This document shows positions 43,488 through 52,746 of a stretch of DNA of 64,000 bases, piece after piece. Source of the DNA: Dacryopinax spathularia. Taxonomy: Eukaryota; Basidiomycota; Dacrymycetes; Dacrymycetales; Dacrymycetaceae. Position 1 is the stretch's first letter, and each line of letters begins with the position of its first letter. The translations under genes were made by a program, and so were the position numbers. The stretch spans positions 1,116,001-1,180,000 of the forward strand of contig JBBPFI010000002.1 in NCBI GenBank assembly GCA_037974965.1. Reading direction: 5' to 3'. The notes below the pieces were generated by a model, which ran no database searches, was not told the origin of the DNA, and worked only from the letters and a program-made list of their open reading frames with translations.

Positions 43488-44349
43488 TCAATCAATGAGG
43501 TACTTCCGCCTAAAGAACGCCCTCAGATGGAAGATCTGCCATACACCCAATGCGATCAAGCTGAAGAGGGTGAACAGGGAGAAGTTTTGTACACGTCGGT
43601 TTGTCGACTCTGCACCAGGGATGAGCGAGCCGTGAGACGGCAGGAGGGAGGAAGGGGGCAGACCATTGGTGTCGCGCATTTTAATTTCTCGCCGCTTGAG
43701 GTAGGCCATCTCGTCCGTTATCTCGCGCACTATCCCTTCTATCTTCCGCATCTCTACCTCCAGTCCCGAGAGGGATTCTTGGTTTGCGATCGCGCTGCAT
43801 GGAGGTCAGCAGAGGCACCAAGGGAACAGAAGGCGGGAGGCGCACTTGTAGTCAATCGCCTCCTCTCCAATGTCCACATCTAGGTCCACAGCACGCGAGT
43901 ACTTGCCAATGTCCGGCACTGGCACCTCTGCGAAAGTATTAGCCTATCCTTCTTCCAACATCTACGACGACGAAGCACGCACTCGCGTCAATGGTATTCG
44001 TAAAGCACACCCCCAAGTCTCCCTCCGCATGCGTCGTGATCGCCAACCGCGTCTCGCCCCTCACGTTCCGCTTCATCAAGTACACATTCTGGTGATCGCT
44101 CCCGTCCACCAAGCTCACATCTACTCTCTGGTTCGGCCCCGGCGCCACGTTCGCAGTAACGATAACCAGCACGTTCTCGTTCGCGTGGTTCCATATGCAC
44201 TTCTCGGTCGGGTAGCGCACGGCAGGAAGTTCGAATTTTATAGCAGAGCTGAGAGGGGCGAGAAGGAGGAAGAGGAGGGCGGTAAGCATGGGGAGCGCTC
44301 GTAATCGTGGTGGTCGCCGTAGTGGCATTGAGGTCGACGCCGCAGACAT
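43488..44349 (-). CDS. ERV25: p24-family cargo receptor (Erv25-like)
   Basis: p24 proteins (emp24/gp25L) cycle between ER and Golgi in COPII and COPI vesicles. Four exons: 44349-43983, 43927-43846, 43794-43664, 43609-43488, about 234 residues. I start at 44349 since the upstream frame to 44484 is not p24-like. A signal peptide (LTALLFLLLAPLSSA) is followed by a GOLD domain with IKFELPA, a Cys pair (EKCIWN, DLGVCFTN) and VSLVDGSDHQNVY. Then come a coiled coil (LEVEMRKIEGIVREI) and MRDTNESTNRRVQNFS. A membrane span (LFTLFSLIALGVWQIFHL) precedes the cytosolic tail RAFFRRKYLID. The FF plus basic tail matches coat-binding signals. The delta class (Erv25) fits best. Head to head with the PWI gene, 187 bases apart. 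Confidence 0.88.
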
Positions 44350-44536
44350 TCTTGTCGACAAGACCGTCTGAAGCAAGTCAGGTATGGGAGACAAGACGTG
44401 GATGTATGCGCTCAGAAATGGGAGCGCTATGCGGTGTCGCGCGCGCCTGAAGTTCGCCTTTGCTTCCGGCATATATTGGCCCAACTCAACCTCTGCTGGT
44501 CGTCTTCAACTCTGACGCTGCTTGTTGTTGGCCATC

Positions 44537-46143
44537 ATGGATAGTACATTCTTTAAGGGCACGTCGACAGAGCAGGTACGGCTATCTTGTCTAGCGTCGC
44601 GCGCGTGGAGGATTGATGGTTGGTACTAGGACCGTCGGTTCTCCGATAAGGAGATGCGTCTCCTGAAGACGCTCAAATTCCCGCCAGAGTTCGATCGCAA
44701 GGTCCGTTTGGGTGTCTTCTATGGAAAGCCCAAATCGTGCTTACAGTGCGACGTAGGTGGATCTCAAGAAGGTCAACTTGTCCGTAATGCGGCCCTGGAT
44801 CACCAAAAAGGTTACCGATCTACTCGGTTTCGAAGACGAGGTGGTCATAGAGTATGCCATGGGTTTGCTGGAAGATCCCAATTCCAGCGTGCGCTTATCT
44901 CTTCAATTGGCATATACAAGGCGACTCACAGATCACCCTTAGACTCCCGATCCCAGGAAGATGCAGATAAACCTGACTGGATTCTTGGAGAGCAAGACGC
45001 CTGAGTTCATGCTCGCTCTATGGAAGCTGTTGCTCAGCGCGCAGGAGTCCACCGCTGGCATACCGGCCGAGTTCCTCGAAGCGAAGAAAGCCGAGTTGCG
45101 GGAACGGCAACTTGGGGACCATCCCGCGCCTCCGTCGCAGGACCGATATGGTCCCGATGAGCGTCGGCCTTCGCGGTTCGACGACCGTGGAGATGGCAGA
45201 GACCGTGGGCGCGGTCGCGGACGAGGTGGTTACGGTGGTGGACGGGACGATTTCAGAGGAAGGGATAGAGATAGTGGCTGGGGGGGAAGAGGGAGAGGAG
45301 GAGGAGGACGCGGAGGCTACGGGGAGCGTCCACGGTATGATGACCGGGACCGGGATCGCGAGCGAGACGCTCCACCTCATTTCCGCCGGCGTTCCCCCGA
45401 CGACCGGGATCGTTCGCCGCCACGTCGTCGTTCTCCGCCTCCCAGACGCCGCTCTCCAAGCGACAGTCCCGCAACGAGGCGGCGCCGTTCTCCTTCCATC
45501 ACCCCCCCACGCCGCCGCCGTTCTCCTTCTATCACACCTCCCCGCCATCGTCGTCGGTCTCCCTCCGTGACTCCCCCTCCTCGCGCTAGGAGGGGCCGAA
45601 GTGAGAGTCGGTCTCCCAGTCGGTCAGCCAGTCCACCTAGTCCGCCTCGACGTGGTGGTCGCGATCGGAGCCCTCCTCGCCGACGTCGCTCACCCAGCGA
45701 TGACTCTGACTCGGACAGCCGCTCTCCATCTCCTGACAGGAGAAGAAGGCGGCCTTCACCACCACCCAGAGAGCGGCGAGACCGTTCTCCTCCTCGTAGG
45801 AATGTGAAGAGAGACGATTCCGCAGACTCTCGTAGTCCCTCTCCTGACAGGAGAAAGCGCTCCTCGAGAAGGAGCCCAACTCCTGATTCCGATGCCGAGC
45901 GTAATTTGAAACGACCTCGCCGCAGCAGTCCTTCGGCATCTCCGGTCGAGGAAAAACGCCGTGAGTCTGGAGAGAATGGTGGAACCACTACCGTAAGTCG
46001 CATATCATCTAATCAAACCGCAGCTAATCGTGAGCTCACGGCAGAGCTTCCGTGACCCGGCCAGAGCAGAGAGCGAGCTGAAGGAGAAGCTCCTGCGTGA
46101 GAAGGTCTTCAATAGCCGGAGGAACCGTCGGGACTCTTCCTGA
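44537..46143 (+). CDS. PWI-domain SR-rich splicing protein (SRRM1-like)
   Basis: Resembles SRm160/SRRM1, a nuclear splicing coactivator whose PWI domain binds nucleic acid. Five exons: 44537-44575, 44640-44701, 44757-44888, 44943-45992, 46045-46143. The N-terminus MDSTFFKGTSTEQ, then LLKTLKFPPEFDRKVDLKKV, MRPWITKKVTDLLGFEDEVV and MQINLTGFLESKTPEFMLAL make up the PWI domain (about residues 10-120). PWIT is the name-giving motif. A Gly/Arg/Asp region and then a long Arg/Ser and SPPRRR repeat tail follow. The short last exon codes ELKEKLLREKVFNSRRNRR. Length is about 460 residues. The long RS exon explains the many antisense open frames here. Confidence 0.9.
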
Positions 46144-47944
46144 GCCCGCGGACAATGGCTAGGAGGTGTAGTTCTTACAAGGCTTCATTGCCATTCTGTC
46201 CTTGATTGTATGCCCTGTGCTCATGGAAATCCAGCTCTCGATGTTACAGCGAGTGGCCGGCTCGGACTCGGCTGTCCGAAACGATTCGCTTGTCTTTCAT
46301 TTCAGAGATCCTTGCTGCATAGCTGATGCCTTCTTGAAGGTCGGCGGGCGAACTATTACCCCCTCGGTCCGCTCAACAAGTTGCCGAACCGCATCTTAGC
46401 CCGCTCCGTAAGAAGTGTGTTCGGCATTGATTGCTATGCTCTGTTGTCCAGGTAAGCCCAATTGCGCAGCTTTCGGCGGAAGCTCCTGTCGGGGAAGCTC
46501 CTGTCGGCTTGTCGCACCGATACTAGCACGACAACATGAACTTGTCCGTATTCGCCCAAAAGGACTGAGTGGTGTGACCAGAATTTGCGCTACTCCTGGA
46601 CCTCGTACCGTATGCAGTTCGAGGAGGAAATAGGCTACTGCGAGCATGCTCAGGGCTGCCACGGACCTGAAGTGCCTAGGCTTTGGCCTGTCTAGTCAAT
46701 CAACAAATTCATTATGTTCTCATGCCCCCGCCGGAGTCTGCAGAAATCTGCCGATGTCCGTCCGGCGGACGCCGTGTGTCCGAGAAACCCCGAGCGGTAA
46801 GGTACTTGTTTATTGGTCACACCGAAATCTCCACGATGTTATAGAGTACCTGGTTAGGGGCCATTAGGCGCATGCATGTGTCGCTCCCGGGTCTGCTCAT
46901 GGATCGTAGACTGCGCACTTCAAGCAGGAAATGGCACTCAGGCTCCTGCTCAGAAGCATACAAGAGGAACCTTCGAAGTCCTATAGAAAAGGCGCATGAG
47001 CTTGCGCTACACACAGCAATTGGTCAATGGTTCACGTGCCCAAGACTGCTCCCGCGTAACGCGGATTCAGGGTCTCACCGTGGACACCGCCTTCTTGCCT
47101 TCCTTGGTCCGGATTCTCAACGTCACTCTGTCAACATCTGACTGCGCAGATGCCCAGACATCATCAGCGCTTCTTGCATACAGGGCCGTTCTGATTGGAT
47201 TACACAACGGCAACGAGCATCGCCTTCAATGACTCCGCATGTTGAGGAAAGCTTGCTATTCTGGTCATCAGCGGCAGGTACCGCCAAGCGCAGTTACCCT
47301 TCTGAGCAGCCTACTTCCTTACAATTCGCCAAGAAAGATCCATTCTGGCTCCAAGGTCCGGCCACCTTTCTACGGGCGGCAATCCAGGTCTTGATGATGC
47401 CATTCGGCAGCGGATGGGGGAATACAAGCCAACATATGCTGTGACCGGCCGGCCGGTCTGTTTGTGGCGCGACACCGACGAGAGACGCGTGTAGCTCTAC
47501 TCCAACAGAATCGGTGTATTGGACCATGCCATCTGTTGCATCGAATGGACATCCAGCCTCTCACGATGCTCGGTTGCTCCTTGAGAAGTTCTGTTCAATG
47601 CGCCAGGGCAATCAGATGCAGGACGATTGGATTTCATCCAATTAAGAAGCATCCCATTCCGCTGCCTGTTCGTGCGTCTATACGGCTGCGGGCATCGCCT
47701 GCCGCAGTTCGATCCATCACAGAGTCAACTCCCCTGCGTCAAAGCCGGCGATGGAGATCACACATGGTTGAAGTCCGCCGGGAGAGCGTCTACTAATGCA
47801 ATGCGGTGGTTTTGTTGTCACGCAGTACTATTGCACTTCCGGAAGATCGAGCACGGACCGTGCCTGGAGGTACTTAAGCCGTCAAAAGTAGCAACCTCTT
47901 CAGTCAACAGAGCTCACCAGCCAACAAACAACAAGTCTACCGCC
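46144..47944. other. Intergenic, no gene seen
   Basis: 1.8 kb between the PWI gene and peroxidase 3. Short open frames on both strands lack recognisable features. The part before 47945 presumably holds the peroxidase promoter. Confidence 0.45.
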
Positions 47945-49443
47945 ATGCGTTTCGCAGCTACCGCAATCGTCCTTGCGGGACTCACCTTGGTGGTCGACGC
48001 TTACCCTCAATACGCCAAGCGCTTTCAGGTCCCTCGCATGGAACGCCGTAGTACCGCTACCAAGCCAGTACTGCGTCGTGCAGCAGCCCCTTACTCCGAC
48101 CAGTTCCCCTACACTGGCGCCAAACTCGACGGCAAGGCCGGCACTGGCAAAGGCGGCGTCCAGGTGCCTGCTCCTGGTGACACCGACCACGAATACCAGG
48201 ATCCTCCGCCCGGTGCTTACCGTGGACCTTGGTGGGTGAGCCGAAATCATAGTCGCAATAACGCTCATGCCTTTGACTTAGCCCTGGTCTGAACACTCTG
48301 GCTAACCACGGTTTCCTCTCTCGCGATGGTATTACGACCTACACCGAGATGATTGCCGGTCTTCAGAACGTGTACAACCTCGACTTGGGTGCGGCTGTCA
48401 TCCTGACCACCCTCGGCTTCGTTTTCGACGGCGACCCCGTTTCTGAGATGATGTCCATTGGCGTGGAGGCCGTGCAGAAGACCGGTCAACCAGGCAACTT
48501 TACTGGAGAATACGGAGGAGTCGCCCAGCACGGGACCTTCGAGCTGTAAGGCCCCTCAACTCGTCCGAGTGTAATCCTGGCTCACATCCTCCAGTGACGT
48601 GTCTCTGACTCGCAATGACTTCTACCTGCGTGGTGACGCGTACAGCTTCAACGGCACCCTGTTCGGCATGATGGTTGAGACCGCCAAGAACACATCTTCG
48701 CCTGAGAACCCGTGAGTTGGCACGTGTCAGTTCAGAGTACCGTTTCTTATGCTTGTAAAGGCTCTTCGACCTCAAGGCCCTTTCCCTCTACCGCTCGCAG
48801 CAGTACGAGCGTGCCCGGGTGGAGAACCCCTGGCTGTACTTTCCCTCCCTGGTGGTAAGCGTCTTTCCCTGTAGGTAAGATTCAAGCGCTGACCCACCTG
48901 CAGCTCCACAACTACGGCGCGGCTACGTTCCTGTACGAAGCCTTCCCTTCATCCGCTAAGAATAACACGCCGGATCTGGAAACGATCTCCTCCTTCTTTG
49001 GTGCCGTCCAGCTGGAAGACGGGACCTGGGGCCACGTGCCCGAGCGCCCGCCGCCTAACTGGCACAACCGGGTCACACCTATGACTATCGCAGACGTAAC
49101 AAGCGGAATCGACGCCATGTACAGCGCGTACCCCAAGCCCTTCGGCGCGAACGTGAACGGGGTATGGATCCCCTCGAACGAGACGTACACTCCCAGCCCG
49201 AGCCCCGGCAGCCAAGCGGGTGACGACGCCCTCTTCTGCGGGGCGTACACCGAGGTTGTCCAGACTGCGAGTGAGCCCGTTCCTCCCCAAGACTTGAACT
49301 AGTATCTGACAGTTTTACCCGTCTCAGCGCTCGCTCCTCAGCCGTACGCCATGCTTAAATTTGTCATTGAGAAGGCTGGCCCGATCGCAGCGCCATACAA
49401 CTGCACGGGCGTGCCGACCAGCCTTGACGAACTGGGATTCTAA
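47945..49443 (+). CDS. Heme-thiolate peroxidase 3 (Peroxidase_2 family)
   Basis: Third paralog, on the opposite strand and separated from copies 1 and 2 by the housekeeping block. Six exons: 47945-48231, 48282-48545, 48595-48711, 48761-48854, 48904-49270, 49328-49443. The intron that splits exons 2 and 3 in the other copies is absent. Signal peptide MRFAATAIVLAGLTLVVDA. PCPGLNTLANHGF (Cys near residue 96) is split by intron 1. FELDVSLTR lies 87 residues later, close to the Cys-to-EGD spacing in Agrocybe peroxygenase. GDAYSFNGTLFGMM, VENPWLYFP and NYGAATF follow. It lacks the Arg/Lys-rich insertion before the C-terminal domain (TVTRKRQTN, SQRKRQTN) seen in copies 1 and 2. Secreted; substrate unknown. 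Confidence 0.88.
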
Positions 49444-49718
49444 CCGGTAAGCGAGGCGAACCCATTTTAGGCCCAGTCAAAGACTCCCTTGCTTACTCCG
49501 AAACCGTCACATGAATTGATATATTCTTCACAAGTTTGAGTCCCCAGCTTGAATGCGTGCTTGCCATCTTTCATATCTTTCAGCCACTCCGAAATCCACC
49601 GTCTCCGACCATCACTCGGGAACTCCCTGCAAGAAGGTTCGGAACACGGATGCTGGACGTTTGCTCACTTTCGAATACCTCTAGAAACTAAGGTGTGTTA
49701 CTCACTCGTATGCCCAGC

Positions 49719-50167
49719 CTACATTTCGAGGAAATATTTGGACTGGACGATGTCGGCAGGAAAGTTGGGATCGGCCCGTTTGGCGGCCTCATCCGAAGCT
49801 TCCTTGACAAGCTCCTCTGCCGACGCCCCGACAAGACCGTGTGAATAGAGCAGAGCCAAGAGGCCGCGGATAGCCTTCTCAGCAGTACTATAGACATCTT
49901 GATGCTCTGCGACAGTCGTCTTGAAGGCCTCGCTGATAGTGCAATAGGACGCAGTGCCAGATTGGCCGAGAGCCGCTAATTTGATCGTCACCGTGATGCT
50001 CAACGTTAGGACGGGGTCCACACCATCTTCGACTTGTCCGGCAATGACAGCTGCAACTGCTCACGGTCGGCGTAGGCATTCTCCAGCGTCATGACAAGTG
50101 ACCACACTTCTTCGGCTGTGTGCACTCGGAGATGCAGCATGTTTTCCTCGAGATTTTCTTCTGCCAT
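49719..50167 (-). pseudogene. Small protein of unrecognised family, copy C, one frameshift
   Basis: It begins MAEENLEENMLHLRVHTAEE, which parallels the acidic start and LYLR of copies A and B, and runs to LSLPDK. A one-base loss near 50035 then moves the conserved remainder to another frame: LTLSITVTIKLAALG, LLALLYSHGLVGASAEELV and the end ADIVQSKYFLEM at 49719. Without the shift the frame stops within a few codons. Length if undamaged would be about 150 residues, as in copy A. It lies head to head with damaged APH kinase 5, 376 bases between starts. The conservation of both segments suggests recent loss, or a sequence error. Confidence 0.55.
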
Positions 50168-50280
50168 GGCAGTCTGGAGTAGTTGGAGGGGCCGGAGCGG
50201 TAGCTGGCTCAGACTCCAGAGTACGAGTTCAAAGGGTGGTCGTCGCTGAGCAAAGGGAGGCGGTGCGGTGAGTCCAAGTC

Positions 50281-50292
50281 TGCCATGCTGTC
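50281..50292 (-). promoter_or_regulatory. GCCAGCATGGCA-like element before small gene C
   Basis: On the minus strand this reads GACAGCATGGCA, one base different from the elements of modules A and B. It lies 114 bases upstream of the ATG of copy C at 50167. Confidence 0.45.
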
Positions 50293-50385
50293 ATAGATAG
50301 ATATAGTAGTCCACGAGGCCACGAAATACGAACAATGACATTGGCCGCTCCGACTCGACCTTCTGATCCGAGTCTTGATGCGCGT

Positions 50386-50404
50386 TGCTTCCGTTCCGAG
50401 ACCC
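50386..50404 (-). promoter_or_regulatory. Conserved APH-upstream element, module C
   Basis: On the minus strand GGGTCTCGGAACGGAAGCA, identical over 17 bases to the element at 18936. It is 139 bases upstream of the APH start at 50544. The whole module is inverted relative to A and B, and the element is inverted with it. Confidence 0.6.
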
Positions 50405-50543
50405 GCATAAGGGCTTTGTGATTGAACATTGATGCCCGTCACGCGCACTACCCTCGCGCAGCTCACTTTTCTATCATAAAATCGGGGGTATGAATAACAT
50501 ATTACTGTCTTCACTCGGGATGAGCTGCTGAGCCACTCATAGG

Positions 50544-51486
50544 ATGTCCTGGAGACCTACCCTCATCGGCGGACCCTATGCTCCTCTCCAGCTCAGGCTG
50601 GGTTGGAGTCACGGCGCAGCCTTCGGCTTCTTCTGGCGTTTGGTACCCGTACGATGGCGTGTTGCCTTTTACGAGCTCATGACCGGGCGCGGACGACTGG
50701 CCAAATACGTGGCGAAGAGAACGCGAATGTCGTCTATAGTGTACAAGCTGCCCTTCGGCCTCTACCTCAAGCACGGTCCGGACGTCCGAAGTGCCGAGCC
50801 GTATGCGCTATGGCGTATCCAGCAACATACCAGTCTGAGTCTACCTGCTCCGCGTTTGCTGGACTACATCGTGCAAAAAAACGAATATGGGCGACCACAG
50901 CTATGTCCTCATGACGGAGGTTCCGGGAAGAATGTTCTTCGAAGTGCGCGATACCCTTTCGACAACGCAGCTAGACACCATCGGCTCGGAGCTTCGAGAT
51001 TATCTCCAAATGCTGTCGACGATCCCGAACCCATACCCGACGGCGGTCTGCAGCGCTTCTGGGGAGAATTTGGATGCGCCGCTGTACAGCGAGAACCATG
51101 GGTTTCCGACGTTCCCGGATGTGGCCGCGTACCATGCGTACCTACGAGAGGATGCCCATTGACTCTCAGTTCCGCCTGACGTGTGGGACAAGCTCGAGCG
51201 CACGTTCGCTCGCTTCGACCATGCACCAACGGTGTTTATCCATGGAGATCTCTCCGTGGGAAACATCCTAATACAGGACGGACGGTTCTCGGGCCTGGTC
51301 GATTGGGAGACGGCCGGGTGGATGCCTGCCTATTGGGATTACGTTGCGGCGGTGAGAGGGAAATGGGCTAACGACCCGGCTTTCTATCGAGTGATTGCAG
51401 CTGCCATTCCAGAGGACTATGAGAACGAGCGGTGGGGGATCATGTCGATTCGGCTTGCGCAGACTGGCGGGAAGATGGGTGGTTGA
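50544..51486 (+). pseudogene. APH-family kinase 5, frameshift and nonsense (module C)
   Basis: The first frame (MSWRPTLIGGPYAPLQL to LLDYIVQK) carries VYKLPFGLYLKHG. It breaks at a run of seven A near 50875-50881, where the sister copy at 59190-60149 has six. The next frame carries NPYPTAVCSASGENLDAP but has an in-frame TGA at 51160-51162. After it the frame continues with the catalytic loop HGDLSVGN, VDWETAGW and IPEDYENERWG to the stop at 51484-51486. Active-site residues remain, so loss seems recent. An A-run length error could explain the first break but not the stop. Confidence 0.75.
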
Positions 51487-51944
51487 GAACAGCACTCGAG
51501 GTCAGTATGCAACTTGATTTTGTACATCATTCCCCCCTATGTGCGTAGCTGATGTCGCCCGACGATGCACTCAGTTCTGGCTCGGGAAAGCCTGTGTGTA
51601 CGGCACACGGTCAAAGCAAAAGTGTCTGAAGCCGTTTCGGAGCGTGGGCCTCGTGCCAAGGGACGCGGTTAACCAGATCTGAGAGCTCATGAGCTCTCAT
51701 GAGTGTCGGACAGCTTTAGAGCGAGATGCGACCGTGCTGGTGCGTGCCAGGATCCGGGTACGGTCAACCTGGTCCAACAAGCGTAGATGATCTGCGATTT
51801 GCATTCGTTTTCCTTGTACTTACTTGCTTCGCTTCTTCTAACTCTATCTCAAGGCACGGGAGACGCAATCTGCATCGTCCCAATTCCGGAAATTGCGCCA
51901 TGCCGCTCCGCCCCGCTGAAAGCGGGGCCCGGGTCCCAAGGCAG
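51487..51944. other. Intergenic, no gene seen; 18-base palindrome
   Basis: About 460 bases between APH kinase 5 and the MAT2B fragment. The only structure noted is the perfect palindrome GAGAGCTCATGAGCTCTC at 51681-51698. Confidence 0.45.
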
Positions 51945-52290
51945 CCTAGCTTGTCGCCTCCCTCGCCTCCTCCTCCCTAAACCACCCCTCAAACCACTCC
52001 ACCACCTCGACCCCCTGCCAGCTCCTTCCCTTCCCTCCCCTCCCCCTCCCCCTCCCCCTCCCCCTCCCCCTCCCCCTCCCCCTCCCCCTCCCCCTCCCCC
52101 TCCCCCTCCCCCTCCCCCTCCCCCTCCCCCTCCCCCTCCCCCTCCCCCTCCCCCTCCCCCTCCCCCTTCCCCTTCCCCTTCCCCTTCCCCTTCCCCTCAT
52201 CCGGACCAAGGCCAAGCAGCGCATCAGTCTCCCTCATACTGATCCTACAGTCCTTCGGCCTCACAGCCGCCGCTTTGGCTTGCTCAAGTC
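51945..52290 (-). pseudogene. Fragment of the MAT2B-like gene with repeat expansion
   Basis: Read on the minus strand, this encodes EQAKAAAVRPKDCRISMRET and DALLG, then a very long GK/GE repeat, then in another frame WQGVEVVEWFEGWFREEEAR. The intact gene at 57480 has EQAKAGAVRPKDCRLSMRET, DALLGFEEGEEGASWQG and EVVEWFEGWFREEEAR at its C-terminus. So only the 3' part of the last exon was copied, and the short acidic spacer grew into about 160 bases of hexanucleotide repeat. No upstream exons or start are present. Confidence 0.85.
52036..52197. repeat. CTCCCC hexanucleotide microsatellite
   Basis: About 20 units of CTCCCC (GGGGAG on the other strand) grade into several CTTCCC-type units at 52165-52195. 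It lies inside the MAT2B fragment at the position of that gene's GAGGAAGGGGAAGAGG spacer. Confidence 0.9.
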
Positions 52291-52746
52291 GAACTAGGAA
52301 GACCGGCTTATCACACGGAGCAACGAGTTCGTCGCCCGCGCGCGTTTGTTTCTAGCCCGGGTCATTACCCCCGGCCGTTCTATAATTTCAAGCTGATACC
52401 AGCGCCCTGATCCAGATGTCGACCCGAGATTTTCAACACAGTTGCTACAGGCCCACAGTGTCGGCAAACTGGTCTTCTCCCGGAAGTCTCATCTATGTCT
52501 TACATCTCAAGAACGCCTTCAGCCTGAATGGAGTCCGAAACGTGTCGGACGTACGAGTAGTAAGTAGGGTCGGTGGCTCCTAGGTGCCAGAATTCCCACG
52601 CAAGATGGTCATTTTTCGACAGAGCAAGGTGCAGCAAGAAAGGGCCAACTCGAAAATGGGCAAAACCTCATCGCTAGGGGGCACGGAATGTCCTGGCAGC
52701 TCCTTTCGTGCCCTGCCCAGGACGAGAGGAGAACGGTCATTGTCCT
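52291..52746. other. Intergenic, no gene seen
   Basis: About 450 bases between the MAT2B fragment and the 3' end of APH kinase 6. No supported feature. Confidence 0.45.

Noticed and set aside
45018-46003. Long antisense and alternate-frame open reading frames
   Set aside because: Shadows of the Arg/Ser-rich exon of the PWI gene, whose codon bias keeps other frames open.
51681-51698. Perfect 18-base palindrome GAGAGCTCATGAGCTCTC as a regulatory site
   Set aside because: A single copy with no partner elsewhere in the window and no link to a gene start; it may be chance.
51946-52264. Gly/Glu/Lys and poly-Pro open frames as real repeat proteins
   Set aside because: They are translations of a CTCCCC microsatellite inside a MAT2B gene fragment that lacks upstream exons and a start.
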